DNA of 64,000 bases, from positions 1,612,001-1,676,000 of the forward strand of contig CM022372.1 of assembly GCA_011800155.1 (NCBI GenBank). The letters run 5' to 3'. Position numbers and translations under genes: made by a program. The DNA is from Flammulina velutipes (Eukaryota; Basidiomycota; Agaricomycetes; Agaricales; Physalacriaceae). Below, in pieces: positions 36,428 through 49,524 of this stretch. The number at the start of each line of letters is the position of its first letter. Positions within the stretch are counted from its first letter, which is position 1. The notes beneath the pieces are model-generated. The model saw nothing but the letters and a program-made list of their open reading frames with translations. It made no database searches and was not told where the DNA came from.

Positions 36428-39400
36428 ATGTATGGAAATCCGACGAGCATTTCCCAGGCGCAACTTGAGCAGGACGTTATGGACGACTATCCGACTCTTT
36501 TCTGCAAGGCTCTGTACGACTACGATGCCCAGGACGCATCTGCGCTTTCGTTTCGACGCGACGACATTATTGAAGTCCTGACGCAGCAGGCATCCGGCTG
36601 GTGGGATGGTTTACTCGGAGAGGAGCGTGGCTGGTTTCCGTCTAATTATGTGACCATTATCTCGGACGAGGAGGCGGACATGGCGTTCTCTGGCTCAGAT
36701 GCGTCCAACGTCGATGTCCTACCAAACGGTCACTCGTCGCGCGATTCGGTGGTCGACATGTCGCATGCGATGATGGGCGGTTCGCAGGAGGAGAACGAGG
36801 ACTGGCTCAACGGCGAGGTGAACGGCGCGCGGGGCACTGTGGACGACTCAACGCCCTCAACGTGGCATGCGGCGACGTCTCCGAGCGACTTTTGGATGCC
36901 TCAGGTTGCGCCAAATGGCCAGGTGCGTCTGTCCCAATATTTCGCACGAACGATACTGATTGCGACCAGATATTCTACGTCAATACGCAGACAGGCCAGC
37001 AGTCGCTCGACTTGCCGTCGGAGAACGACGAAGAGATATCGGACACCGACCTGGCTGGCCTCGCATCGCAGACGAGCTCGCGGTCTGGGACAACTGCCGG
37101 CCTCGGATTTGGACCAGACGGCGCATTTGAGGCCGCCCACAGTGACTCTGACGTGGACGGGCCAATGGCAGGTTTCGGGCTGCCCCGTCGTTCTGGGACG
37201 CCAGAGCCGTGGGTCAAGAAGCTCGCGGATGACGGGATGGCATACTTTTATTTGAATACCGTCGACGGACAAGTGAGCTGGACACGGCCCGAGGCTCCCC
37301 CGCCGCCGTCGAGGGCGGAGCGACCGGTCCTGACGCCCGTCCCAGCGGCGCACAGGTCGCCTGAGCTGCCACCGCCACCCCCGTCACATGACGAGCCAAC
37401 CTCAAACAGACTCAGTGTCTACTCTGACAACTCGGACATCATCGACCCCTTTCTGGACAATCGCGCTCTCCTTAATGGTCATTCCAACCCCGCCCCGCAA
37501 CCAGAACCAAGGGAGCCGTACGTCGATACCCTCGCCCTCGAACTTACGGCAGCTGAGCGGATCGCACGCTCCCTGCAGCAAGCTCTCGCCCCGCCCCCTC
37601 CAGATCAACTCACGGATCTCTCTGCCTTTGTCAAAAATGCCATCCAAGATGTCGTCGACAATGTGCAACGTGGTGACATGTTGCGCGGCCCAGACGAAGA
37701 TCTCACCATGGAAGAACTGGTCAATTCAATCATCGCTTCCGTCCGCAATCTGCTCTATGTCTCTGCGCCACCCACAGCACAGATCCCCAGCAGTGTTCTC
37801 CCCCCGAGTGCGCGCAGCACGTCGAAATCCACGTCTTCCCAGTCCACACTCAAACCCGCGCAGCGCAAGGTCACCGCCACACTCTCACGCCTCGTTCTTT
37901 CGGCCCGTGCTATTCAATATGAGTCTGGGACGACGGAGACTCTAAATAAGATCGAGATTGATGCTGATGAGCTGGAGCGTGCCGTTCTAGCCTTCGTCCT
38001 AGAGGCACAGCGTGCACAACATTCAGGCAGCCCACTGAAAAGATTATACGCCCACTTTGGTACAGCGAACATCGGACTTGGTCTTGTCGGTGGAGGCGCC
38101 GCAGGATCGTGGCATGGCTTTGGATGGGTAGCTCCAGACGAGGCCAACTCCAGCCCTCAGATTCTAAACCAGGAAGTAGTTGCCGAGTCCTCCAAGCAGC
38201 TATCTCAACTCTCCGCCCTCTTCGCCCAAATCGACCAGTCTCTTCGCTCTCCAGATGCTGATTCAGGTATGCATGTTGTTACAAAAGAAGTTCTTTTGGC
38301 GCTAAAATGGAGCAATCATAGTTATTTTTGAAACTCGGGACATCGTCTCGCAACTGGCATCCTATGTCGCGTTCATTGGGCAGGTTCACATCGCTCGACA
38401 CGTCGATATCGATGGGATGCGGCAAGATTCAAGCCACCGTGCAAACGACTTGTATGTGCAGTCGGTTGTCCGTGCTCGCTCCCTCGTGCGCTCGCTAGAA
38501 TGTTTCGTGCAAGCCATCTATGATGACACCGCAGCCCTTTTCAGCTTACTGCAATTTTGGCCAACCGACGAAGTCCCTCCACACAAATTGGCCGCCGACT
38601 TTGACCGCCTACTCACACCTATTCATGACAACCTTGGTCAAGTGCAGCAAACTTTGGAATCTCTGTTGGCTGTCGGGCACGAACAGGCCGAGCTAGGTCA
38701 GGCCGATTATCGTGAAAATATCGGACGTCGACTTTCTCGTCTCAGTCTCATGGACGAGCATCTCGGTGGCGGGGCGCGCCGTATGTCGACGTTCCCAGAA
38801 GAAATGGAAGACGTGGTGGATATGGACTATGCTTTCCACAAACCCGCAACTTCTTCCTCTGCGCACAAACCCTCCAGTTCTTTTGGTAAGGACAGCGAAT
38901 ACATGAGATCCACCCATCGTTCCCAGCGTTCAGTGGCGGATAGCGTCACCACGGATCCTACCATCGTCGCTGAGGAGGAATTCCAGGATGAGCCAAGTCC
39001 GTTCGATGACGAGAGTGCGTGCTTTCCTCTTGAAAGAAGATGATGTGAGGCTAACTTCATTTGCAGCACCTCGTCCGAAACCCCAAGGACGACAGAAGGA
39101 TCTCAGTAGGCTTCTAGGGCCTGGTTTCTCAGAGCCCCAGCCACCACCCGAAACCCCGTGGTATCTTCTACCTAATTACAACCCCGAGGAAATCCTTATC
39201 GACACCGATAACTCTATCAAGGGAGGAACAGTTCCTGCTCTAGTGGAACGGTTAACAGCACACGAATTCTCTGGCGAGTGCTTCCCTTTCTGGCTTGAGT
39301 TTCGTCTCTGACCACGAAATATACAGATCCTACATATGTGAAAACCTTCATGATGACCTTCAAATCATTTACCTCTGCACAAGAGTTATTTGAACTTCTA

Positions 39401-40767
39401 GTGGATCGATTCAGGATACAACCTCCACCAGAGTTAACGGCGAAGGAACTCGAGACGTGGGCCAAATTGAAGCAACATGTCATTCAGATGAGGTGTGGAA
39501 TTTCTCTACATCTTCTGAAATCAAAATCTGACGTATGTGGGCAGAGTGCTGAACATCTTCAAGTCGATGGTCCTCGATGACGATATCCTCGACAAAGAAG
39601 ATTTCTTCATTTTGGAGCGAATAAAGGAATTCGCTCTTTCGGACGAAGTGTCTCACTTCGCTGCTGCTAAGCAACTACTTCTGCATGTCGAGCGAGCCGT
39701 AAGTGACTTCAGTTATTCATATCGACAGGATCGCTGATACATGGGTGCAGCAAAATGGCCGTGACCGCGCAAGGATTATTCCTGTGAACCTTTCGCAAGC
39801 TCCTCCGCCTATAATACCCAAGGGCAAAGGCAAACTCAAGCTACTGGATATCGAGCCTCTAGAGCTGGCTAGGCAGCTCACTATTATGGAGAGCACGCTG
39901 TTCCAGCGTATCAAGCCGATAGAATGCTTGCAACGCGCTCGAGAACAGAAGACTGAGAACCAGGATAACATTACAGTTTGTATCCATGCTAGTAACAGGG
40001 TAAGTCCTTTCCATACTCTCCATGTGATCCAGATATCTGAAAGGTTGCGATAGATTGCGGATTGGGTTGCCGACTCTGTGTTGAACAAGGATGATTCTCG
40101 TCGGCGTGCTAGCACAGTCAAACATCTGATCAGTATTGCCGATGTGCGTCAAAATCTATGATCCAAATGTCTTTACTGACTTGCCTTCTATAGCGCTGTC
40201 GAACGCTAAATAACTTTTCGACCATGATTGCGATAACATCGGGTCTGAATACACCGCCCATACGGCGACTCAAGCGAACATGGGAACAAGTCAGCCAGCG
40301 CTATATGGCTCAGTTCGGAGCTTGCGAGATGACGATCGATAGTAACAAGAACTTCAACAAATACAGACAGTTGATGGCTACAGTGACACCACCTTGCGTA
40401 CCTTTCATCGGTCAGTGTCGGTCTTCCTTCTTCCAGCCTTATCTGAAGAAATACAGGTGTCTTCCTTTCTACGCTTCAATTTATCCAGGATGGTAACCCC
40501 GACACTCTCCCCGGCGGAATGGTCAACTTCCGAAAGCGCCAAAGAGCATCCGAGGTCATTAGTGATATCCAACGGTGGCAGGCGCAGTCGTTCAACTTCC
40601 AAACTGTCCCGTCGGTGCAAAACTACATCGAGGAGAGCCTGTCGCGGTTCAACGACACGACCAAGGCGACTAGTGACATGTTTTGGCAGCTCAGTTTGGA
40701 GCGGGAGCCGAGAGAACGGGAGGATGAGAAGATGGCGCGCTTGCTGCAGGAAAGTGGGTTCTTGTAG
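36428..40767 (+). CDS. CDC25: Cdc25-type Ras guanine nucleotide exchange factor with SH3 and WW domains
   Basis: About ten introns and some 1,260 residues. The N-terminal SH3 domain reads ALYDYDAQDASALSFRRDDIIEV, GWWDGLLGEERGWFPSNYV. Two WW-type units follow: a degenerate one (FWMPQVAPNGQIFYVNTQTG, second Trp replaced by Leu) and a complete one (PWVKKLADDGMAYFYLN, QVSWTRP). After a long linker come the RasGEF_N module (IKGGTVPALVERLTAHEF, DPTYVKTFMMTFKSFTSAQEL) and the catalytic Cdc25 homology domain (DIEPLELARQLTIMESTLFQRI, RCRTLNNFSTMIAITSGLNTPPIRRLKRTW, VPFIGVFLSTLQFIQDGNPD). It should load Ras with GTP at membranes, upstream of cAMP and MAPK signalling. The first ATG in frame is 36428. 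Confidence 0.93.
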
Positions 40768-40971
40768 GGCTGAGGTCCCCGTTTTCATTGGTTATCGGAG
40801 GGAGTCTTATCATCGCAATCTGTATCATTGTTACTAACCATCGTCTGTAAATGCTCTGGTGTACCATAGACTATCTTACTTATCTTCTTCAGTTTAACTT
40901 CTAGGCGTGAACTTGATTATTTTTGGGCCGAGATTTTGATATGGGATCTTGAACTTAAACCACCACCAGTG

Positions 40972-43559
40972 ATGACCACTCCCCACCAAGCTGGTAGGAT
41001 ACCGTGGCATTGTGAGTTAGATCTCAATTAATGACTTCCATGGCCAAGACTTACAGTGAACAGGCCTTACAGATCATGTCGATTTCAGCGACACATCAAT
41101 GTTTCCTACTATTGACAGAGTTGCAGAGCTCGAGTTCAAATATCGACCTTCTTCCACTGCTGACGCACGGGCAAAATCATTCCTCCACTTCGCTCGTACA
41201 CTTTCTTCCCGGATTGTCGAGTTTGCTGAAACTCGAAGAGCGCTTGTTCCTCTCCCCGATGAATGGTCGACAAAAAATGACAAGCTGGTTACGGTGGTGG
41301 ATAACGCCCTATTCCCACGGGACTTGCTACGGCAAGAAAGGCTACTTCCATTTACATCTCTCCCAGCTTGGGAGGATATCGACAAGGAATCCGACGAGGC
41401 AGCCCTTGTCGTGATTCTGGTGCTTAGCACGCCACAGGACCCTTTTCAGTACCTGCCCGCTCTGTTGAGGGCAGCGCAACATGCTAGAATTTCCTTTCAC
41501 CATTTGCAGTCGGTCTATACTTCTGGTGGGTATTGCGTCGGTTCGTAAATCGTGATTCGTTACCTGGAACTGAACAATTCATCATTAGGAAACGGGGATC
41601 CAGGCGTGACTCCGTACGCGAAGATAACACTAGAGTTTTACCTCTATGTGAACTTGATGGTGGCACTAGGAGTGGGTCATTTACTGGAGGAGACGCCATC
41701 GTTAGTGGAGCGTCGATTGAGTGGGGGATTTTCGTTCTATTGGCAACAGGTCGATGGGCTTCACCGCATCTGGGGGCCCCCGGGGATCGTGGAGCAGCTG
41801 GATGACCTAGGAAATGCAGATAACCGAGCAGCATATAGCTATCGGTGCTTCAAATTCGTGGTCGCGTGGTACGCGATCTTTCGGGAAGCGCACGAGAGAA
41901 ACTGCGCCATTGGTCTATCGATGTTCACTTTCGGTGAAGATGACCTCACCCAAATGATTTTGAACTCTCTGGCTAGCATGTCGTCTGTCTTTCACATCGA
42001 GGCATTCCACGATGATCCTCTCCAATTCCTCTATGTCCCCAAACCTGGTCCACCGCCTACGACATCTGGAGCTACTCCTAGTGCACCTCCACGTACTAGG
42101 AATAAATCGCGACCACAGTCAAAGTGGGTCACGTTGCTTCCCACTGAAATCCTCATCTACATTGCTTCGTTTCTTCCGCCTCGAGCCCTCCTCTCCCTCG
42201 TGTCCGTATGCAGGCAAATGAGGGACGTTTCCACCCCGATTCTCTACTCTGACCCTTTGAATGCAGTGGTTCTTCCCCATGGTATCTATGCAGAAGAAGT
42301 TGCCTCGAAGGAGATTCTCGACAGGCTATTGGGAGTCTTATCTTCTCGCCCAGACCTTACGAGGATGGTGCGAAAGGTCGAAATTCCTCCGGGAGATATT
42401 GACAGGATACTACATTTCCCAAACCTCCAACAACTTACCATTTTCGAGAGCAATCACCACCCGACACCTAGTGGATGTATCCTGGAGAAGATTTCTCGAT
42501 CCTTCCCTTTCCTAACGGTCCTAAAATTCCGCCCGCCTTACGAAAACTCTTTCATTCATTGGTGTGACGAACCATGTATCCCCAATTCTGTAGCATGGCG
42601 CAACCTGACATGCTTGAAGGTTACAGGGCTGCTTCAAGAGGGGGTACCAGCGTTTCGACAGCTAATTGCGTTGGTGGCATCTTCCCTCGCGTCGCTGCAT
42701 ATCTCGGCGGAGATGATTCCCATAGAAGACGTGGCGTCTTTTCCTGTCTGCTCAGCAGTCCAGGAGCTCGTAATGTCCATCGAACATTCTCCGAACGCGC
42801 TACTCGCTAGATGCTTCCCGTCGGTCAAAACACTCTCCATTACCGATCCAGATGCCAGGGATATCCCGTACGATTTGGATCTCTCCCGCACGGCGCCTCT
42901 GGCTGAGCATGTACACCTCTCGAATATAGCCGGACATGTCAAGCTTCCTGACTCTATCCGCACGCTGTCATGCGAGTGCTCGAACAGAATACCCTCTATC
43001 GTGCCATCACAACATGTGACCGCATTGGCCTGCTCGTGGTGGGTTGGCGAGAATACGTTCTTCGAGTCATTTGGAAACAGCTGTGGGGCTTCACTAAGAA
43101 GCCTCGAGATGCAGTGCTATTGGCCTCCCCTTGATGTCCATGTGCTGGTGAGTGATTATTGTCATGGCGCGGAACATGTATCGTCTCAAAGCCTCAATGT
43201 AGCCAGCGCTCGCCGATGTCATCGAAAAGAATTTTCCGTCTCTTGAGGTTCTAATCGTGACACTGCAATCTCTGTCCTACCGTCCTCGACGTTCTGACTA
43301 TCCTGTCGATGATGGCATCGATGAAGTCCAGAGACATCACGCGTTAATGTTTTTCGAAACGTGTCCTACTCTAAACGCTATGTCGTTCAATGGGGTACCA
43401 GATGAAGAGGAGCCTGTGGGGAAATTTCCAGGGCGTGTTTGGGTACGAGTGGTCGATGAAAACGCAGAGGACGAATTCGACTTCGAGGTGGTGATGAAGG
43501 GGAGGGCAGCTTTGCCTTGGAAATTGACTGAATTTTGGGAAAAGCGTGTGCATTACTAG
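40972..43559 (+). CDS. F-box protein with long N-terminal extension
   Basis: Four exons give about 800 residues. The first exon (MTTPHQAG, ATG 40972) is spliced to LTDHVDFSDTSMFPTIDR. The next 330 residues are well-formed but match nothing I recognise (FLHFARTLSSRIVEFAETRR, YLYVNLMVALGVGHLLEET, YRCFKFVVAWYAIFREAHERN). An F-box follows near the middle (WVTLLPTEILIYIASFLPPRALLSLVSVCRQMRDVSTPILY), and then an LRR-like part (LQQLTIFESN, LTVLKFRPPY, SLASLHISAEM). Most fungal F-box proteins begin close to the F-box, so the extension is unusual. Introns near 41534-41588 and 43147-43205 join in frame. Its likely role is a substrate adaptor of an SCF ubiquitin ligase. Confidence 0.78.
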
Positions 43560-43808
43560 GAGACACCAACGCTAAATGAACCTGTCACAGTCATTTTATG
43601 TAAGAGCTAGGCAAATTGTGTAAGCACCCACAATTTTATGTACGCCGGCAAGTCCACTGAGTTTCATTGTGTGTCCTCTGGTTTCCGCTTCAACAGCGGA
43701 ACTCCGGTGTCCATTTCGTCGAACTTCCTGGGATAACAGACTCTCAGCAATCATAGCATTCAAGATGTCCCTAGTCCACGTCCGGCAGCTGTTGACGACG
43801 GATTTGGG

Positions 43809-44150
43809 TTAAAACGCGGCAGTGTTTGCAAGGACAAGTATCCGGTCACGCTCTGCACGAGTATGTTGTCCCAGAGTGAAGATAGTGCTCTTCTCGCGCA
43901 ACGCAGGTAAGCTCCTTTCAGCGAAGGGAGCATAATAGGCGTAGTTGCCTGCTTGTCCTGTCAGCTGAACGATTTGGGTAATAGCCTGAACACAGGCTTC
44001 TCCGTTCGTCCATTGAATTGATACGTGGCGATCGCTATAGCCGTCGTGTGTGTGGCCAGCAGCCATTAACTCCACAAGTTTTGTCAAGTCATTGTCTGGG
44101 AATTCGCCGTATTCATCTTTCATGAATCTCGGGCATTTCTTCGCAGGCAT
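43809..44150 (-). CDS. Small orphan protein, 113 residues
   Basis: A single open frame from a true ATG (44148-44150) to TAA. Composition and codon use look coding. The middle reads DDLTKLVELMAAGHTHDGYS-like sequence, then EACVQAITQIVQLTGQAGNYAYYAPFAERS and a charged C-terminal helix. I recognise no domain. An acceptor-like CAG lies directly before the ATG, so an upstream exon is possible. It lies 370 bp downstream of M35 peptidase B on the same strand and converges with the F-box gene. Confidence 0.45.
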   Translation of the reverse strand: MPAKKCPRFMKDEYGEFPDNDLTKLVELMAAGHTHDGYSDRHVSIQWTNGEACVQAITQIVQLTGQAGNYAYYAPFAERSLPALREKSTIFTLGQHTRAERDRILVLANTAAF

Positions 44151-44523
44151 TCTGATTCTATAACTCGAATTTCATTACTGCAGTTTGTGACGTGTTGACA
44201 TACCGTGGGGTTTGAAAAGAGCAAATGTCGTCTCCAAAAAAAAGGAATCAGAACAAGCAGCTTGCTGGATGAACCTTTTCGAATGTGTAACTTGCTGGTG
44301 GTATTTGCGAAGGTGTAGAGTGTGTGAAATGGGGCCGGAAAAATCTGTTGCAATCTAATCTTATCTGGCGTGGTGTGGCGCTGATGAGCGCTGCCATCTA
44401 GCCATCCTATAGTAGCAGTAGCAATGCCGTGTTCACACCTCAGACCAGTAATATTAGCTCGGATGGCGTATTTCAGATTAAGGATCAGTGGTAAGTGCAT
44501 CTACAGTAAAGCCAACGTATTAA

Positions 44524-46120
44524 TTATCTAGTGGGAAGTGGCAGTGTGTAGCCGTATTCCGAAAAAAACTGATAATTGTCTGCATTTCCAGTTGCCCAAT
44601 ATGCATCGTCTTCCGCTAATGCATGACAAGCTTCTTCACCATACACAGAATCAGTGGCGCTCAGCCCACCACGGTTACCAAAATGTGTGCCCTCGTGAAC
44701 AAGTGAACCAGCTTTCGAATCGGGGCCCGTTAGCAGAAGGCGCTCGGAGCGGAAATGATTACAGAGATGTATGACTGGGTTTGTGATCCTAAAACAAGAT
44801 ACTCAGGCAAAGCAGAACGTGAAATGGTACGGAAGGCTTACCGCCCCAGATGTACCCAAGCCACCATCTCCCAATCGCACGAACAGTCATAAGTGTAACC
44901 ATTGTACCTGGCGGGTTCACTAAACAGGCGCATAGACTTGTAGATGAGATTGACAGATTGCCATGGAGTACGGCGATAGGGAACGACTAGTTCAGTGTCC
45001 TTGTCTCCAAACCAGTACTCGTATCTCTCCGTGGTCTCCGTTCCATCCTGTATATCCTTAAGATGGCTAATTATGAAGGTTAGTGTATACGCGTTCCGGA
45101 GGTTGAACAATCTAATATCCACCTTTTAGAATCCGCGAGATATCTGTCTGCAACCCTTGCCGCCGCTTCAATAACCTCAGCCTCGAGAGGAGAGCATTCT
45201 TGGGTTGTTATCGAAGTCTCACGTTTGTCAACGGTTCCCTTCTTGTCGTCTTGCTCTACGTGAGACCCCGCCAACTTCCCATCAATTTTGACGGTACTGC
45301 TCTTCACAACTACGGGGACGCGTGAAACCACGTTGCCGACTATGACCCAGAAATAGTCGCGCCGAGGCTTGATAGTATACACACCAGGACCTGAATCGGT
45401 AAAATCGTATGCGTCACCGACTACCAAAAAAAGGTCAAATGGAAAACATAATAGTGTGGATATGTGGCGCACCTTTGTACTCAATCTTAATCGATTCGTC
45501 TGGGCGGAGATCGATTGTGGTACCTGCAGGAGGCGGAGCATCGAGTTTCAGAGACTCTAATCGCTCCGCGAGGTCTTCGATGCTGGTGTGCGACGAGCCA
45601 GAATTTGTCGTACCCTCCTGCTCGTCACTGGACGAGTCCTCACCAGGGCCCCGCTTCTTCGGTTTCGACGATTCGCTATATTTATCCGGAATCTTAGGTA
45701 CAGATGAATCTGACCTCCCCTGATCCGTCAGGTATTTTTCCAGCGACCATTTCGCGATGCCGCCCACAAACGTGGGATTTTTTATTTTCGCCTTGGAGTC
45801 TGTATTCTCGATATCGAGAACAGGCGGTGTGAAATGGGGCCATAGAAGCCCGCTGGGGTCTTTGACGACCTTTACGTCTTGGGAACCAGCGTTCTTGAGG
45901 GCACCGGTGATGATGAAGTCGTCGATATCATTAACATTAGGTGGAACTGGTCATAGTGATCAGCGCCTAGCAATGGGGTAGGAGGGATGGACATACTTTC
46001 GAGGGATAGTACTAATTTGGCGCCATTCCCTCTTGCCATGTGTGGAATAGACGCTGCATGTAGGAAGAGGGTGGCGAAGAATGCGCCCCCATAGAAAGTA
46101 TGTTTTAGTTTGGGATTCAT
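44524..46120 (-). CDS. Secreted M35 (deuterolysin/aspzincin) metalloendopeptidase B
   Basis: A multi-exon gene paralogous to 11276-12889, with the same plan: signal peptide (GGAFFATLFLHAAS), propeptide-like module (NVNDIDDFIITGALKNAGSQ), an acidic Ser-rich insert, and a catalytic domain with RYEYWFGDKD, GYTYDCSCD, HLCNHF, zinc motif HEGTH, Asp ligand in SATDSVYG and NADNYQFFSEYGY. Here the final Tyr-Gly of GTxDxxYG is kept, so the active site is closer to the family consensus than in copy A. It should be a zinc-dependent secreted endopeptidase. The first intron falls at the same place as in copy A, directly after the signal-peptide exon, which supports gene duplication. Stop TAA 44524-44526. 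Confidence 0.87.
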
Positions 46121-46569
46121 GTGAGTCTAGTGTGGTTGATGCAATCCACGGGGGTCGACAAGGGGCTTTTATACACACTAGAGTGATCCTATGAGCTGCA
46201 TACATGGGCTATCAATTGGCGCGACGGATACTAGTAAGTGGTTACTTGTGCGTCACTGGCAATTTAAACTACCTAGGGGACCCGTGACTGAGTTTGTAAG
46301 TAATCGTCTGGATGAATTGTTCGAATACGCACCCGTCTGTACCACATACATCCTCGACACGATGCGTCGGTCAGAAACTTTCAGTATCCGACTGTCAATG
46401 ATCGATGATCGCCGTTAGACGACGCAGACGGTAACGTGGTGGGCTGTGCAGTCCAACCAGTATGGTAGAAACATGTTGTCAATTGCGACACTCTCCAAAG
46501 ATACAGGCCAAAAGTAGACAAATAGAACATAAGTGAGCAACAAAGATACATGAAAAAATCAAGCACAAA
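46121..46569. other. Intergenic between M35 peptidase B and WD40 gene
   Basis: About 450 bp. It holds the peptidase promoter on the minus strand, including its TATA box, and the 3' flank of the WD40 gene. No other feature was recognised. Confidence 0.5.
46166..46173 (-). promoter_or_regulatory. TATA box of M35 peptidase B
   Basis: TATAAAAG on the minus strand, 46 nt upstream of the start codon at 46120. Confidence 0.55.
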
Positions 46570-49074
46570 CTACGAGTCCTGTATATCATCATTGATCTTC
46601 AGGAAACACGAAAGGTTATCATAGACTGATACAGTCCCATCTGATCCCCCACTATCACAAATGAGCTATTAGGGTTTCGTTTCAAGCTCGGTTGACTCAC
46701 ATAATCAAATCACGCTCCTCTCGATATCGGTCCCCGAGACTGAAGTATCCCACCTCCGCATCAATCTCAGCCATTACCAGTCCATTGCTACGATCGCCAG
46801 CCGCTACCGAGACATCCCAGAGTCGGACGCACCCTATACCGACGCGTAAATCACAATCATCGGAATAAAAAAAGATGACGCACCATCCTCACCACCGGAA
46901 ACTAAACCATGACTCCCTCCCGACTTCGACCGGGACACCCACTCCGAGCGAACGACACCACACGCTGAATTGCAAACATCCTTGCTGCTTCCATGGCTGA
47001 ACTTGTGCAGCAACCTCCCATCCCATCTAGAGTCGTAGACGTGCACCGTGTTATCACTTCGCGATACGGCAAGATATATCCCGTCAGGACTGAACGTAGC
47101 ATTGTTGACCTCCCGGTGCTCCAAATCCGCTGAGAAAGGCTCCAGCTCCAGTTTCGTTGTACAGCGCGAGAAGGATTTCCTTGCGATATCGTAAAGCCGC
47201 ACGCTATGCCATGTATCTTGGACAGTGACCAGTGCCAGGGTACTACCTAAATCGAGTGTCAGACAGTAGCTAACCACGTATTAAGCAGATAACACAGACC
47301 GTCATAGCTGATGGCAATCTCATCGCCCGCCTCATTATTGTCAAACTCGTAGGAAGTTTGAGAAGTCCCGCGGAGATCGAACGCCCTATGCGAACCAGCT
47401 TTATTAGCGTCTGCCTCTATTGACGCGTAGAGATATGACGCCGTGGGACCCCGGCCCCAGTTCAGAGGGCCAACTCGATATTCGCCGCCACTCGAACACA
47501 TCCTGAATGTCGTTTGGCTGCGTCCGAGTACCGAGAACGGATTGTAGTGGACTTCTAGTTGCCTATGGAAATATTAGGATAGAGAGAAAGAGAAGAGTGG
47601 AATCTGCTTACTCGCCAGCTATCGCAAGAATTGGATCTTTCCTCGTTGGGTCAAATGCCAGCTCATGCGGTACTTCGTGATCAAATTCGATTGGTTCCAG
47701 CGGAGCTTCGTCTTCCAGCAAGGAATGTAACCGTATCATTTTGTCTGTGCCAGACGAGGCTACCATACCACTGTAAAGATGTTAAATTTGTTCAGATTGA
47801 AAAGCTCCGGACCGGACCTTTGACGGTGGCATGCAAGGCTGTTGACCGTGTGTAGTTTGAGGTAGTGATGTTCTTGCCATTCATATTCACTCGTTGGCTC
47901 GTGCGGACTCCGTGCCTTGACTGCCTTCTCTATGATCTCGAATTCATTCCTACGGCGGGCGGAACTGGGATAACAGTACCGGAAACTTCCAGCTGCAAAG
48001 CCAAATTAATGAGGTTCAAGAGAAATTTGAGGCCTTACTATCTGAGTCCTTGAGCTTATACGCCGTGTGGTTAGACGTATGCTCGTCTACGAACTTGAGA
48101 AAGAAGTTGCCTGGATTGTGCAGAGTGTTTCCTTCACGTAATCGTCTGGCCTCTAGTTCTTGGCGAGTTTCGATTTCCTTTAAACGGGGCGGTTTTTGAT
48201 AGTACGATTCAGCAACCTTGGAGGGTTGCCATATCTTGAGGGAGCCCGACTTGTTGTAAGGATTTTCCACCACTGGGCTCAATGAGCAACATAATTATAA
48301 GACAGGTAAAGCTTACGGTCGACGTCGTCATCACCGCCATTTGCAACGGATGTGGCCACAATAATGGCACCGTGATGTTGAAGAATCTTGTTGATAGCTG
48401 TAAGAGAGTCTATGAGAGTAGATTGAGAGACCTCGGGAAGGACGTACAGCCTGCGCCTCTTGATAACTCGGTATGGTATGATTTGGTTGGTTCTGGGGCG
48501 GGGAGGAGTGGTGTGCCAATGGGTAGCCACGAGCGGGGTTGAGAGCGCGCCTGGAACTGGTCGAAGGGGCGGTAGTGATTTCGATAAGACTGGTCAAGCG
48601 ATGAGATATCGGGGACGCGACATGTAGGTCTGGGTGGGATTTCGTCTGGAACATAATGTGTGGCGAAGGCGCTGACGGTAGTTGGCTTAGGGATTGGTTT
48701 GAACTGCAATTTCTGGGCTTAGCATAGAAAAGATAGAGTGAAGGCGACGCACCATATAGTTTGGAATAGCGTTTTCGTATCCCTCTTCTTCATATTGCTC
48801 CTCTTGTTCGGCTTTGTAGATTTTGGGGTCGATAACTTCTAGGCCGTCGCCGTCGAGGTCGTAGACTTGTATCTTGATTTTGGATGGTCCTGCGACGTTT
48901 GGTGTGAGACGAGAACTTGGTCCAGCCGAGGGTAGTTTCCTGCGCTTTGCCTCAGGCTCTCCGGATGGCGTTGCTACTCGCTGGATACCAATGAGCAAGT
49001 GTGTTGTATGTGCAAGCCATACGCACCTTGTTATAGAGAGGCTTGATGGCTGACTGAAAGTCTTGAGTGAACAT
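46570..49074 (-). CDS. WD40-repeat protein of unknown role
   Basis: Many exons and about 690 residues. The N-terminal 250 residues are basic and proline-rich (SGEPEAKRRKLPSAGPSS, then an acidic YDLDGDGLEVIDPK). The rest forms WD40-type blades: LAFDPTRKDPILAIAGE, NNATFSPDGIYLAVSRSDNTVHVYDSRWDG, GGEDGCVRLWDVS and IIGGSDGTVSVYDN. The last splice (ending in GTGAGT, acceptor GATAG) changes a stop into the blade IIGGSDGT and gives TAG at 46570-46572. I do not recognise a named orthologue. The likely role is a scaffold, possibly nuclear given the basic N-terminus. ATG 49074 is the most probable start; an in-frame join to a further upstream exon was not found. Confidence 0.75.
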
Positions 49075-49524
49075 GGCGTCTGTTTTACTTGTGAGAGTTA
49101 GTCTTTGAGTGACGGAAGGCTGTAGTAGATCGGACTTGCATTGTCACGTATTGGGTATTCCTGTTGGGCCCTTTTGTCAGGTCGATTTCGTTGTTGTCGA
49201 CGTCGGTGATGGTTATTCCACGGCCTACATATTGGATGTCGGGATCCATGCGGAGTCGCGAATGTCGCGGTCAGAGACAAGTCACGTTTGGGTGGCTGTG
49301 CAGGATTGGCAAGATTTGCCGATGTTCAACATTCAACTTGATGCTCAAGCGTTCAAGATCACCCCGGGCCACTGGTCTGTATGACATGCAGAGACAACCG
49401 CTCAAAATACAATAACAGCATATGTATTAATCTTTTCCAAAATATTACAGGTGTAAGCAGCAAGGCGCTCGATCAATTGATTCCCGAAGGCGGTGAATAA
49501 ATTAAAGCTTCTCCTCTCACCGTC
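49075..49524. other. Divergent promoter region with one possible extra exon
   Basis: About 450 bp between the WD40 and secreted-protein genes. On the minus strand a clean ATG frame at 49249 (MDPDIQYVGRGITITDVDNN) looks protein-like but could not be spliced in frame to the WD40 gene. It may be a small 5' exon or a chance frame. Confidence 0.4.

Noticed and set aside
49138..49249. First exon of the WD40 gene starting MDPDIQYVGRG
   Set aside because: No GT..AG pair joins it in frame to the exon beginning at 49074, so it was not included in the gene.
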